In this document: in pieces, positions 6,860 to 15,030 of the stretch
Numbering within the stretch: position 1 is the stretch's first letter
Layout of the letters: each line of letters starts with the position of its first letter
NCBI GenBank assembly: GCA_002372135.1
Contig: DFIN01000002.1
Span: forward strand, 1 to 17,323
From: Bacteroidales bacterium UBA3696
GTDB taxonomy: Bacteria; Bacteroidota; Bacteroidia; Bacteroidales; Paludibacteraceae
Reading direction: 5' to 3'
DNA: 17,323 nt
Position numbers and translations under genes: made by a program
Notes under the pieces: model-generated
What the model was told of the DNA's origin: nothing
Database searches by the model: none
What the model saw: the letters and a program-made list of their open reading frames with translations, nothing else

Positions 6860-7711
6860 TTATTTCTTTGTTTCGTAGTAATAGCAGACGGGGGTATGGT
6901 CTGCGTGTGAGATAAGTGTTTCCACTTTATCTTTCAGAAGGTCGGCAAATACGTCTCGGGTAAAGTGCTCACTCACCCAGTGATCCATATCAATCACACC
7001 AATACGTCCTACCGCAGGTTGGAAAGCATGGTACTTGAAATCTGCCGATATGAACACATCCGCTCCTTGCCGAATTGCGTCCTCCATAAACTCGCTCCCC
7101 GCACCACCGCATAATGCTATGGTTTGAACGGGTTGTAGCAACGCATTCTGATTGTCGGTCACTACGGGGGGAATAAAACGCAAGGTATCCGCACCAAAAG
7201 CGGTACGAATTTGCTTGAGTAGGTTGCCAAACGGGATGGGTTGTACGAACTTGCCAATAACACCCAGTCCATATTGCGGCTCGGTGGTCGGTAAGCCGGT
7301 GCGAACATCAAACGTAGGTTGTGTAGGCTGCGGAACCAATATGCGGAAGTCGGTTAACCCGATTTTCTGAGCCATTCTGCCGCTCACACCGTGGATGTAA
7401 TTGTCCATGGCTGTATGCGATGAGTAGATGGCTATCCCGTGCCGGATAGCCGATAGGACGCAACGCTCTATGTCGTTTTGACCCGTGATGGATTTGAGTC
7501 CGTGGTAGAGTAGAGGGTGGTGGGATAAAATGAGTTGGCACTGGTTTTGAATGGCTTCATTTACCACCTGTTCGGTTACGTCAGTAGTCAGCAATACGCG
7601 CTCAATGTGCGTATTGCCACTCCCAATCTGCAACCCCGAATTATCCCACTCCTCTTGCCGCGACAGCGGGGCTACCGACTCTATGATATCAATGATATGC
7701 TGTAGAATCAC
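6860..7711 (-). CDS. Nif3-like dinuclear metal centre protein (YbgI/YqfO family)
   Basis: A 283-residue protein of the Nif3 family, which forms toroidal hexamers with two metal ions per subunit. Some members are annotated as GTP cyclohydrolase I type 2, but the physiological reaction is uncertain. Visible motifs are EEWDNSGLQIG (20-30), the metal-binding SHHPL (63-67, H64 and H65), HTAMDN (99-104, D103), ISADFKYH (221-228), and DMDHWVSE (241-248, H244 and E248). The last motif has D where many members have G before the histidine. It lacks the extra PII-like insertion of the longer YqfO forms. Translation starts at GTG (7711), because this gives the family's usual N-terminus and a GTGA overlap with the upstream DUF5606 gene. 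Confidence 0.88.
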   Translation of the reverse strand: MILQHIIDIIESVAPLSRQEEWDNSGLQIGSGNTHIERVLLTTDVTEQVVNEAIQNQCQLILSHHPLLYHGLKSITGQNDIERCVLSAIRHGIAIYSSHTAMDNYIHGVSGRMAQKIGLTDFRILVPQPTQPTFDVRTGLPTTEPQYGLGVIGKFVQPIPFGNLLKQIRTAFGADTLRFIPPVVTDNQNALLQPVQTIALCGGAGSEFMEDAIRQGADVFISADFKYHAFQPAVGRIGVIDMDHWVSEHFTRDVFADLLKDKVETLISHADHTPVCYYYETKK

Positions 7712-8244
7712 CCTTTCTTTGCACCTACACCTGTTTTGGCAGAAGCCCCCGTAGTCTTCTTCTGCGTTTTGCCTTGTGTTTGGCGCGCTGCTTGTTGCTC
7801 TGGTTTTGTATCTTGCTTATTGTCCGAAAGTATGTCTTCGGTCTGGTTCTGCTCTACCGTAAAGTCTGTGATGCCTGCAGCAATCAGAATGTTGTACCAT
7901 TGCAGCAGTTTGCGTATATCGCTCGGATAGACGCGGTCACGGTCAAACGTGGGGAGCACCTCGCCAAAGAAACTGCGTAAGGTGTCGTTGTCTGCTTTCT
8001 TGATGTCCCAATCAATGGGCTTCAATTCCTGTTTTTGCCCTAAAGAAGTAAGTACTTCGCTCAATGAAACATCTTCTTGGGTGGTGTACATCGATACATC
8101 TGCCAGGGAAACGACTTTGTCGCGCGCGTAGGTGGGCATACGCTTGTGGTCCACAAGCGACTCCACAATAAGCATATTCTTGCCGTGACTAAGCAGTTGA
8201 TACAAACCGGGTTTGCCGGTGATGGCTAAAATTTGATTAAGCAT
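7708..8244 (-). CDS. DUF5606 domain protein
   Basis: A 178-residue protein recognised from its N-terminus: ILAITGKPGLYQLL at residues 5-18 and MLIVESL at 24-30 are the hallmarks of the Bacteroidota-specific DUF5606 family. Residues about 1-60 and 78-128 look like two small folded units. From about 135 on the protein is low-complexity, rich in Q, K, T, G and A, ending GAKKG, and is probably disordered and basic. The function is unknown. Expected in the cytoplasm, since there is no signal peptide or membrane segment. It is the first gene of the compact unit with Nif3-like and zinc-ribbon genes. It starts only 25 bases after the stop of the secreted-protein gene upstream, and I see no clear promoter in that gap. 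Confidence 0.82.
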   Translation of the reverse strand: MLNQILAITGKPGLYQLLSHGKNMLIVESLVDHKRMPTYARDKVVSLADVSMYTTQEDVSLSEVLTSLGQKQELKPIDWDIKKADNDTLRSFFGEVLPTFDRDRVYPSDIRKLLQWYNILIAAGITDFTVEQNQTEDILSDNKQDTKPEQQAARQTQGKTQKKTTGASAKTGVGAKKG

Positions 8245-8269
8245 AGTTGTATGTTAAGTTTGTCTAAAT

Positions 8270-9472
8270 TCATTCGGCTTTGCCGCCCAAGGCGTTATAT
8301 ATCTGTCCGTCTTTGAGAATGTACAGTTGTCCGTTGCGCACGAACTTGGTGGCGGTAGAAGTAATGGTTGGCGTCTGAATATCGGTAGGTACGGAATTAC
8401 CTACTTTCAGGGTCAGTACATGTTCACCTTGTGTGAGATGGAGGGTCCAATAGGTGATGTTTTTGCTGACGGTTGTGCCGTTGAGCAACAGTTGGAACTT
8501 GGCAGCATCTGCACCTGCCACTTGCAGGGCGTAGGAGCCGTCTGCCGGTACATAAATATACATCGGGATGCTCACCTCGCCATTCATTGTTGCGGCTGTA
8601 TGTACAGCCAGGTCGGCATCGTAAGCGCGTAGCCAGAGTTGAGGTACACCCGTTCCGTCGCCGTGAAGTTTCTCAAGGTCTTGACCTATAATATATGAGC
8701 TCTTTCTGCTTTCTACTAACGTCAAGTAGGCTTTATCTGTATATCCGCCACTTACCGATTGGAGCGAGAACACGTTGTCAGCTTCTGCTTGCCCGCGTTG
8801 AGGAGCATCGAATATATCGCCTCCGCCCATTGTGCCGCCAAAATCAAAGCCCGTTCCGTCCTCTGAAAAAGACATGGACGAACCTACAGACGTTTGCAGT
8901 ATAAACGGCTCACCTACATCCCATGTGCGAGAAGATAGTTTAACCAATTCATACACCGCCTCCTTATTGCGATATGCGTAGGCGTATGTAACGGCATTAA
9001 AACTCGTGGTAGCAAGCGACCAGCGAGGATTGGCCATTCCGTTCCACCCGCTGTTTAATGCGGAAGATGAGGTGTTCGTTGCCAACGTAAGACGCTTTGT
9101 CTCCGTAGGAGTAAAGGTATGACCTACTTTCCATGTATTACCCGTACAGTTGTCCAATACCATTTTGTAGCACTTGCCCGCATATAAATCGGCATCGTAT
9201 TCTAATTTTACCCAAGGGTCTTGCCCGTTGGCGCGGCGTGAGCCGTCAAAGACGTATATGCTGACGCGCTCGTCAAATATAACCCCTTCGTCGGTGGTGC
9301 ATTCCAAGTCGGTCATGTTGGCAGTATAGGGCACTCCAAAGAGGTAGGATTTGCCTTTTATGGCACTTGTTTTTCCTACTTCAAGCGTGAATGTGTAGTA
9401 CTCAATAGCCTGAACGGATAGTTGGGGGAGGGTTAGTGCCAAGAGCACGAGTCCCAATAAAGTCTTTCTCAT
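8270..9472 (-). CDS. Secreted protein of unknown function with short C-terminal tail module
   Basis: A 400-residue protein with a clear Sec signal peptide (KTLLGLVLLALTLPQLSVQA, residues 3-22). The mature part is rich in aromatic, G, T and S residues, as in extracellular beta-sandwich proteins. It has no catalytic motif that I recognise. The last 26 residues contain NGQLYILKDGQIYNALGG, matching the tails of the two proteins encoded upstream (9469-10770 and 10790-11470). Such tails are common at the ends of secreted Bacteroidales proteins; a role in sorting or surface attachment is inference. The ATG overlaps the stop of the preceding gene (ATGA), so it is the fourth gene of the protease operon. 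The likely location is cell surface or outside the cell. Confidence 0.75.
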   Translation of the reverse strand: MRKTLLGLVLLALTLPQLSVQAIEYYTFTLEVGKTSAIKGKSYLFGVPYTANMTDLECTTDEGVIFDERVSIYVFDGSRRANGQDPWVKLEYDADLYAGKCYKMVLDNCTGNTWKVGHTFTPTETKRLTLATNTSSSALNSGWNGMANPRWSLATTSFNAVTYAYAYRNKEAVYELVKLSSRTWDVGEPFILQTSVGSSMSFSEDGTGFDFGGTMGGGDIFDAPQRGQAEADNVFSLQSVSGGYTDKAYLTLVESRKSSYIIGQDLEKLHGDGTGVPQLWLRAYDADLAVHTAATMNGEVSIPMYIYVPADGSYALQVAGADAAKFQLLLNGTTVSKNITYWTLHLTQGEHVLTLKVGNSVPTDIQTPTITSTATKFVRNGQLYILKDGQIYNALGGKAE

Positions 9473-10770
9473 AGTTGTTTGCCTTGTGCATTATATTGTT
9501 TCCCGTTGTTTTCAATAATAAGTGCGCCGTTTTGTATGTATTTGCGCGGACGGTTGTTTTCTGTCGATATGTTGGAGCAACCGGTAGGTGTTTCGGTCTG
9601 CATGACGATAAAGCGTGCGCGTTCAGGTGCCATAGGTCCTGCTTCTTCTTCGATAACGAAGTACGCACGGAAAGCCTTTATATTGTGGCTCACCGACGGA
9701 TAATAAACGGTGCTGTTGTTACCCATACACAATGTGGTTAGGTTGCCCATCTCCATTGCGGTGGGGCGCAATGTACCTTGCAAAGTTATGTCGCTGCTTT
9801 CCAGTGAATAGGTGCTCGAGTTGGTGAAGGTGCTGAAAGTTACTCCTTCAAATACCGGTTCTACGATATCTTCTGTGGGGTACACGAGGTAAGGTCTGCC
9901 AGCCATCATACCGCCGGTGGTTACGTAACTGACGTATATGTCCAAGCCGGTGTAATCGCCTGTCGCACTGCGGAAATTGGCTACTGCATGGGTGCCAAAT
10001 ACGCTTTCTGTCTGTTCTTGAGTGAGCGAGAAGGGTAGGCATACGGTGTTCCACATTCCGCCTTTGAAGGTGCGATTAACCAACTTTACATCCACCTCTC
10101 CTGCGTGTGCCGATGCAAAACTATCGTAGTAACTGTCGGCGTTATTGTCTTCCAATTCCACCACCTCGGGTTCCACTACATCCGGCTCAAAGTGTACGTC
10201 TAATGACGTGCACGAACCCGCTAAAAATTGGCGTTTGGGATTGGTATTGGTAGGGTCATCGCCCCAGTAGGCAAAATGATAACCGGGAGCAGGTTTGGCT
10301 TCTACATCATACGTGTAGTTGCACTCAAAGAAATAGTAATATCTCCCGTTTTCCGGATCTTCATCATACGGGTCTTCTACCATGCCGCCATCCGTAACCT
10401 CTGTGTAGCCGCCGGCTGCCGGTTTAGCCCACATAGTTACGCTACCGTCTTTGTCCGTAGAAATCATCCATACTTTGGAAGGCGTGGAAGACGTAACCGT
10501 ATATGTCGTACTATATTCAGCCACACTGCCGGACACATCTTTATTATAAAAAGCCACTGACTTACAATGCGAATTATCAGACAAGGTGAACGTAATGGTT
10601 GTCCCCTCTTCAATCTGATATTTGGTATTGAATGAATAGGTGTTCCCGAATTGATCCGTGATGGAAGTGGTGTTTCCGTCCGTGTTAAAAAACTGGAACT
10701 CATGGGTAGCACCTTGTAGGACCAACCCGCTTAAACTCATTGCCACGATAAGGAATAAAACTTTCTTCAT
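9469..10770 (-). CDS. Secreted protein with InlB-like repeat, CLPF-type domain and C-terminal tail
   Basis: A 433-residue protein with signal peptide 1-20. Residues about 24-195 hold InlB-like repeat material; the second unit has GYHFAYWGDDPTNTNPKR at 163-180, ending in a beta strand. Residues about 226-391 form a domain marked by WNTVCLPFSL (240-249), AGRPYLVYPT (290-299) and KAFRAYF (365-371). The same order of motifs occurs at the C-terminus of the M6 protease encoded two genes upstream. The last 26 residues contain the tail NGALIIENNGKQYNAQG. An acidic linker (VVEPEVVELEDNN, 198-210) separates repeats from the CLPF domain. No enzyme motif is visible; an adhesion or scaffold role is only a guess. 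It starts 19 bases after the preceding gene's stop and couples to the next gene by ATGA. Confidence 0.78.
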   Translation of the reverse strand: MKKVLFLIVAMSLSGLVLQGATHEFQFFNTDGNTTSITDQFGNTYSFNTKYQIEEGTTITFTLSDNSHCKSVAFYNKDVSGSVAEYSTTYTVTSSTPSKVWMISTDKDGSVTMWAKPAAGGYTEVTDGGMVEDPYDEDPENGRYYYFFECNYTYDVEAKPAPGYHFAYWGDDPTNTNPKRQFLAGSCTSLDVHFEPDVVEPEVVELEDNNADSYYDSFASAHAGEVDVKLVNRTFKGGMWNTVCLPFSLTQEQTESVFGTHAVANFRSATGDYTGLDIYVSYVTTGGMMAGRPYLVYPTEDIVEPVFEGVTFSTFTNSSTYSLESSDITLQGTLRPTAMEMGNLTTLCMGNNSTVYYPSVSHNIKAFRAYFVIEEEAGPMAPERARFIVMQTETPTGCSNISTENNRPRKYIQNGALIIENNGKQYNAQGKQL

Positions 10771-10789
10771 AATTGTATGGGGTTAAAGG

Positions 10790-11470
10790 TTAATAAATCC
10801 GTGCGCCTTGAGCATTGTAGATATGCCCGTTGTATTCCACTTTGAGCAGTCCGCCCTCAATGTAAGGGTGAATAGGTTCTACTTTATCTTGCTCCGTATC
10901 ATCTACATCGGAGCTTACGGTGGACACAAAGACTGCTGTATAGGTTCGGTTGTCGTCTGCCTCTACGTATCGCTGTGCATTCGTATCGCCATCGTCCCAG
11001 TGAGAGAAACGATACGCATGATCAGAACCTTGGGTGGCTGTCAGTTGGATGCGCGAACCGCAATTGACCGCACCTGCCACGGAAAGATAAATCTCGCGCA
11101 CACCGCATTTGATGGTGGCTGTGCCTATTTCGGCGGGTTGCACCTCTGCCTGTATCAGGTATTGATGAATCTGAAACCGTGCATGCAAAATAATGGCTTG
11201 GTCGCCCACTACCAACCGGTTATCACTGACTGTGCCACCCGTGCATACCCATTCGGCAAAGTAGGAACAATCGTTCTTGGGGGTAGTGGTGAATGTCAAT
11301 ACGGTGCCCGATGGGATGTCATAGGCTGTTTCCGAAGGCAGGTATAATTGACCATTGACATCTTGGGCCGTGTATGTGCCAAAATTTGGAGCCACCAAAC
11401 GCACCGAGGTAGCCTCGCACGTCAAGGTGATTACCAACAAACAAAATATAGAGTATAATTGTCGTTTCAT
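10790..11470 (-). CDS. Small secreted protein with two InlB-like repeats and C-terminal tail
   Basis: A 226-residue protein when started at the ATG ending at 11470, one base after the protease stop (TAA-T-ATG). This puts the signal peptide (MKRQLYSIFCLLVITLTCEA) at the true N-terminus. An upstream ATG at 11497 would add nine residues inside the protease gene and spoil it. Residues about 24-100 and 103-182 are two divergent InlB-type repeats; the second has FSHWDDGDTNAQRY followed by TYTAVF, as in the protease. The C-terminal tail (199-226) contains GGLLKVEYNGHIYNAQG. Cysteines 68, 76, 122 and 137 could form disulfides outside the cell. A cysteine ends the hydrophobic core (C18), but the context TLTC is a poor lipobox. 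Function unknown. Confidence 0.75.
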   Translation of the reverse strand: MKRQLYSIFCLLVITLTCEATSVRLVAPNFGTYTAQDVNGQLYLPSETAYDIPSGTVLTFTTTPKNDCSYFAEWVCTGGTVSDNRLVVGDQAIILHARFQIHQYLIQAEVQPAEIGTATIKCGVREIYLSVAGAVNCGSRIQLTATQGSDHAYRFSHWDDGDTNAQRYVEADDNRTYTAVFVSTVSSDVDDTEQDKVEPIHPYIEGGLLKVEYNGHIYNAQGARIY

Positions 11471-11471
11471 A

Positions 11472-14400
11472 TTATGGGATATATTCCTGACCATCAATAA
11501 ATATGCGAATATATTTAGCCGATTGTGCCGATTTGGCTATATTCTTAAAGTAGCAACGAAACGCATTGATATTCATTCCCTGTGTGGAAGGAGCCCAGAC
11601 CATGTTTTGCGCAAATCCAAAGTAGGTCGGGTCGTAAGGAATGAGAATAGGGCGAAGGGATGCAAAGAATGTTACATCTTCGCCGGTTATGGTGCGTTCC
11701 ACAGGGGCTTTCAGCCTCACATTTTGGAAGAAGGGATTAACTATCGTATCGGTGGATAATAGTATATAGGGTACGCCCGCTTTTATCTCGTTGGTAAAGG
11801 TGAAGGAGAAATGAATCCCCTCAAAACCGTCTCCTGTAGCACTAATAAATCGATATACACTACCGCATAAATCAGTCTTTGTAAGGTCAGGTACATCAAA
11901 CGGCAAACAAATAGTACTGAGTGTATTGGCTTTGATGGTGCGCGCAAGAACCGCCATCCGAATCACGACATCCTCATTCTCATAAAGTTGAGCATAGTAG
12001 GCGCTGTCTTGATTATCGTACATGACGAGATAACTAATCGTATCTTTTTCAAACAGAGCCGTGTAGGACTGATGTCCTGTGAGGGTAATGATGCGGGGAT
12101 TAAGTGTCGAGCCATCGTTCCATGCCGTGAAATGGCAGTGCGGGGCGGCGGATGCGTACAATTGAACACTTGTTTCGTATTCCAACTGCAAGCCGCTCTC
12201 TACGATTTGACCGCCGGCAGTAAGAATGACTGTGCCCTTGTCGGCAGGTTCGGACAAGGCGGTTAGCGTATAGCGACGACGAACAAACAGGGCTTGAACC
12301 AATGTGTCGCTTGTAAGTGTCAGACTGCGAGGATTGGCAGTTACTCCATCGCTCCATGTTTGAAATGCCCATCCTTCCATCGCCGTGGCGTTCATCCGAA
12401 TAACGCTTGCTGAGTCTGCCTGCATACCACTTTCTAACTCTGTGTCCATGTACGTCATTTGTACATCCCCTTTACCCGACGGGGAGGCAAACGTGCGTAT
12501 GGTGTATTTGGGAATAACTATCGGTTGGATTATTTCTGTGGTATCCACGGGCTCAGTGGTCGTTGTATCAGTTGGCTCTGTGGGTTCCACCGGTTCGGGG
12601 GCAACATAAGAGAAAAGGGCTGTCAATGCCGTGTCCTGCGTTACGACCAAGGTGCGCGGATTAGTACTCACCCCATCGTGCCAACCATCAAATCGGTACG
12701 ACTCGATGGCAAGGGCTGTGAAGGTTACTTCTGATTGATAGGGCACCGAAGCTCCGTCAGACAGTAACTCGTCATTCATTTGAATAGCCACCGAACCTTT
12801 ATTTGATGGGGATACCGCACTGCTGACTATGCAGGTTTGACGCTCAAAAACAGCAGTTAAGGTGTAGTCTTGAACTCCGATGGTCAATGTATATACGCCC
12901 CCGTTCTGAATAATGGAAGACGCATCCTTTCCGCTAAAAGCAGCAAATTGCCAACCTTTTTCTGCTGCAGGAATGAGTTGTACGACAGTGCCTTCTGTAT
13001 ATGAACCGGTATTGGTTCGTGTGCTGTATAGCGGTGCTAATAGCGAAATAGAGCCGCCCTCGCTGCATTGAATGGTCAGTGTATGTTGCACGGGTTCAGG
13101 AATATACACCTCAAAATCCCCTACAATACGGTAAGAGGTATAAGCATCTATAGTCAGCGTAAGATCGGTGCGGTAGATGTTTTGTCCGTTGATAGTAACA
13201 TTTCCTTTAATAGCCGTTGGGGTGGTTTTTACTCCGTTGATAATCAAATATGTACTATCCAGCTGAAAAGCATTCGTTGAGAAGTTCCCCGCATAAGCGG
13301 AAGTGTTGATGTGTATATGTACGGGGAAGGTGTGCCCTGCTGTATCTTGGCATGTCCCTTGTATGGAATAGTAGGCTTCGCCGGATTGGATCCGGTCATT
13401 GAGACTGAACATCGAAGTCGCAGTCAGCGTATAAGTTTTTGGTGCGCGATTGAAGAGAAAATATACCAGTGAATCTTTTTCCTCTATATCGGTCAAGTTA
13501 CGATTGGATATTAGGCTCACTTCGGTGATACCCAACTTGCCTGGGAACGGGTCTTGCGATGTTCCAAGACCGGTGGTTGAACCGGTAGCCGACACAAGTG
13601 TGTAGCGAGGAGCATACGCCGTATTGTTTGGCACATTGGTACGCCAAGCCGACTCGTTGTATTGTACTTTCCAGATCAGTAGTCCGTGCGATAGATAGGC
13701 ATCCCAACCCTGCTTTTGTCGGTTCTCAAGGTAATAAACCGTTTCCGTTGATGTAGCGGCAGCAGCGCGACCGGACGCTGTAACCTGATAGGTTACGCAC
13801 CCTTCTTTTCCTACCGGAATCAAAGTTACCGACTGCTCGGCTGTACCTAAATTGACGGGTGTTTCCCAACCGAAGAAATACTTGTCATACGCACTATAAT
13901 TAGGAGGGGTCTTGCCTTCGTTCAGGTAGTTGCCCAAGTCCATGATAGACCAGTGGCGCGGAGTCATTCGGTTGGAGTAGTTGGTGCCCGAACGCGTATC
14001 GTAGTAATCCGGCAAACCCATTACGTGTCCGAACTCGTGGCAGAAGGTGCCGATACCTGTGCGCTTACCCGTGTTCCCGTTTAGTTCACCGGCACAGGAG
14101 TAGTTATCTATATAGAGCCCGTCCACCATACAAGTAAGGTGGGCAGACGAGCGCACAAACCAATTGTGAGGCCATATACTCTCCTCCGGACCGCCATCCG
14201 CTTCACCTTTGCCGGCATACAAAACGAATACAAAATCCACGGTGCCGTCCTTGTCGTTGTCGTACAAGGTGAAGTCCGCACCGGCTTCGTCCGCCTTGCG
14301 GCATGCATCAACCACCATCTGGGCGGCTCTTACGTCCCTGTTGTTTCCCGAATTGGCTCCGTAGTAGGCACGATTTTGAGGTAAAGTTACAGGTCCTACG

Positions 14401-14891
14401 ACATCGAATTGAGGAACATACTTCCCATTGGACTGGTCGCGGAAATACTGTTGTGCCGAGCCGGTAGCTCCCTCGTAGGTGTAATGTTCGCCGTTGAGCA
14501 TTTCCGTCATACCCGCCGCGTCGTTGGACTCTTCATAACTGACATCCGCATAATTGACCAGTATCACAATTCCGCGCGGTGCAAGGTTAATGGCACCAAT
14601 GTGGCGAGGACGGTTGGCATAAGGCGAAGCGGCTCGCTGACGGGCTATGCGGCGTTCGGCTTGCCGTGCTTCCACACGATACCAAAAGCCGTCTGTATCC
14701 TTATCGTAGTAATTACCGTCGGCATCTTCATAGTGATGCTCATGCTCATCGCCCACCAAACGCAACATAATCACGCTGCCGTCCGGCTGAACCATCTCGC
14801 GCAACAGACCATCTGCGGGAACTGCCCAAACAGTACCCATAGACAATAAACATAAAACAAGTATAAAAAAGAAATGTCGGATGTGTTTCAT
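11472..14891 (-). CDS. Secreted M6-family metalloprotease with InlB-like repeats
   Basis: A 1139-residue exported protease. Residues 1-23 form a signal peptide, and about 25-100 resemble the M6 propeptide (QPDGS, GDEHEHHYED). The catalytic domain contains HEFGHVMGLPDYYD (285-298), the HExxHxxGxxD zinc motif with H285, E286, H289 and D295, followed by a WSIMDLGNY Met-turn-like segment. The family includes Bacillus immune inhibitor A. After a beta-rich middle region come four InlB-like repeats (about 602-948), split by a P/T/E-rich linker near 763-793. A CLPF domain follows at about 970-1139 (TICLPFDV, AGVPYILL, NAFRCYF). It lacks the tail carried by the next three gene products. The ATG at 14891 is preferred to 14903 because the promoter would start transcription near 14905. 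First gene of the operon. Substrates unknown. Confidence 0.88.
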   Translation of the reverse strand: MKHIRHFFFILVLCLLSMGTVWAVPADGLLREMVQPDGSVIMLRLVGDEHEHHYEDADGNYYDKDTDGFWYRVEARQAERRIARQRAASPYANRPRHIGAINLAPRGIVILVNYADVSYEESNDAAGMTEMLNGEHYTYEGATGSAQQYFRDQSNGKYVPQFDVVGPVTLPQNRAYYGANSGNNRDVRAAQMVVDACRKADEAGADFTLYDNDKDGTVDFVFVLYAGKGEADGGPEESIWPHNWFVRSSAHLTCMVDGLYIDNYSCAGELNGNTGKRTGIGTFCHEFGHVMGLPDYYDTRSGTNYSNRMTPRHWSIMDLGNYLNEGKTPPNYSAYDKYFFGWETPVNLGTAEQSVTLIPVGKEGCVTYQVTASGRAAAATSTETVYYLENRQKQGWDAYLSHGLLIWKVQYNESAWRTNVPNNTAYAPRYTLVSATGSTTGLGTSQDPFPGKLGITEVSLISNRNLTDIEEKDSLVYFLFNRAPKTYTLTATSMFSLNDRIQSGEAYYSIQGTCQDTAGHTFPVHIHINTSAYAGNFSTNAFQLDSTYLIINGVKTTPTAIKGNVTINGQNIYRTDLTLTIDAYTSYRIVGDFEVYIPEPVQHTLTIQCSEGGSISLLAPLYSTRTNTGSYTEGTVVQLIPAAEKGWQFAAFSGKDASSIIQNGGVYTLTIGVQDYTLTAVFERQTCIVSSAVSPSNKGSVAIQMNDELLSDGASVPYQSEVTFTALAIESYRFDGWHDGVSTNPRTLVVTQDTALTALFSYVAPEPVEPTEPTDTTTTEPVDTTEIIQPIVIPKYTIRTFASPSGKGDVQMTYMDTELESGMQADSASVIRMNATAMEGWAFQTWSDGVTANPRSLTLTSDTLVQALFVRRRYTLTALSEPADKGTVILTAGGQIVESGLQLEYETSVQLYASAAPHCHFTAWNDGSTLNPRIITLTGHQSYTALFEKDTISYLVMYDNQDSAYYAQLYENEDVVIRMAVLARTIKANTLSTICLPFDVPDLTKTDLCGSVYRFISATGDGFEGIHFSFTFTNEIKAGVPYILLSTDTIVNPFFQNVRLKAPVERTITGEDVTFFASLRPILIPYDPTYFGFAQNMVWAPSTQGMNINAFRCYFKNIAKSAQSAKYIRIFIDGQEYIP
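12048..13088 (-). repeat. Four InlB-like protein repeats within the M6 protease
   Basis: The protein repeat is 70-85 residues long and shows YTLTA...G-x-V/I...G...Y...V-x-L-x-A, then W-x-D-G-x-x-x-N-P-R, then a closing strand of the form TALF. Three units carry the full signature (WHDGVSTNPR, WSDGVTANPR, WNDGSTLNPR). The first is divergent (FAAFSGKD). DNA identity is moderate, so the repeats are old, not a recent duplication. Similar units occur in the two genes that follow. Confidence 0.8.
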
Positions 14892-14911
14892 GTCCCTTAT
14901 CAAATGCGCCG

Positions 14912-14941
14912 CAAAAATACGTTCTTTTTTTCGTTTTCAAA
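14912..14941 (-). promoter_or_regulatory. Promoter of the M6 protease operon
   Basis: On the minus strand TATTTTTG (14919 to 14912) fits the TAnnTTTG -7 box. TTTG (14941 to 14938) lies 18 bases upstream. The start of transcription would be near 14905, leaving a leader of only about 15 bases before the ATG at 14891. Confidence 0.6.
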
Positions 14942-14979
14942 ACAAAAATAGCCCCGAATTGCTAAAAATGTCAAAATTC

Positions 14980-15010
14980 TTTGTGCACTTGGTAAAAAAG
15001 AGTACTTTTG
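14980..15010 (+). promoter_or_regulatory. Promoter of the PpiD-like gene
   Basis: TTTG at 14980-14983 and TACTTTTG at 15003-15010, 19 bases apart, form a near-ideal Bacteroidota promoter. The 14 bases from 15003 to 15016 are identical to 148-161 in the first operon's promoter. Transcription would begin near 15015-15017, giving a leader of about 60 bases. The -33 box is 38 bases from that of the divergent protease operon. Confidence 0.75.
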
Positions 15011-15030
15011 CGGGCTGTTTTGGGGTAAAA

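Noticed and set aside
8275..8285. Hairpin CGGC-TTT-GCCG near the end of the 8270-9472 gene, as a minus-strand terminator
   Set aside because: The stem is only four pairs, overlaps coding sequence, and is followed by mixed sequence rather than a U tract.
8270..10876. Complete type IX secretion C-terminal domains on the three companions
   Set aside because: The shared part is only about 26 residues, whereas known type A domains are about 70-80 residues with other motifs. I therefore describe it only as a tail module.
11405..11470. Lipoprotein signal in the 226-residue repeat protein (C18)
   Set aside because: The residues before the cysteine (TLT) do not match a lipobox, and a plain signal peptide ending nearby is at least as likely.
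12048..13088. Tandem DNA repeat array or CRISPR
   Set aside because: Repetition is at protein level with diverged DNA. There are no short identical repeats with regular spacers anywhere in the window.
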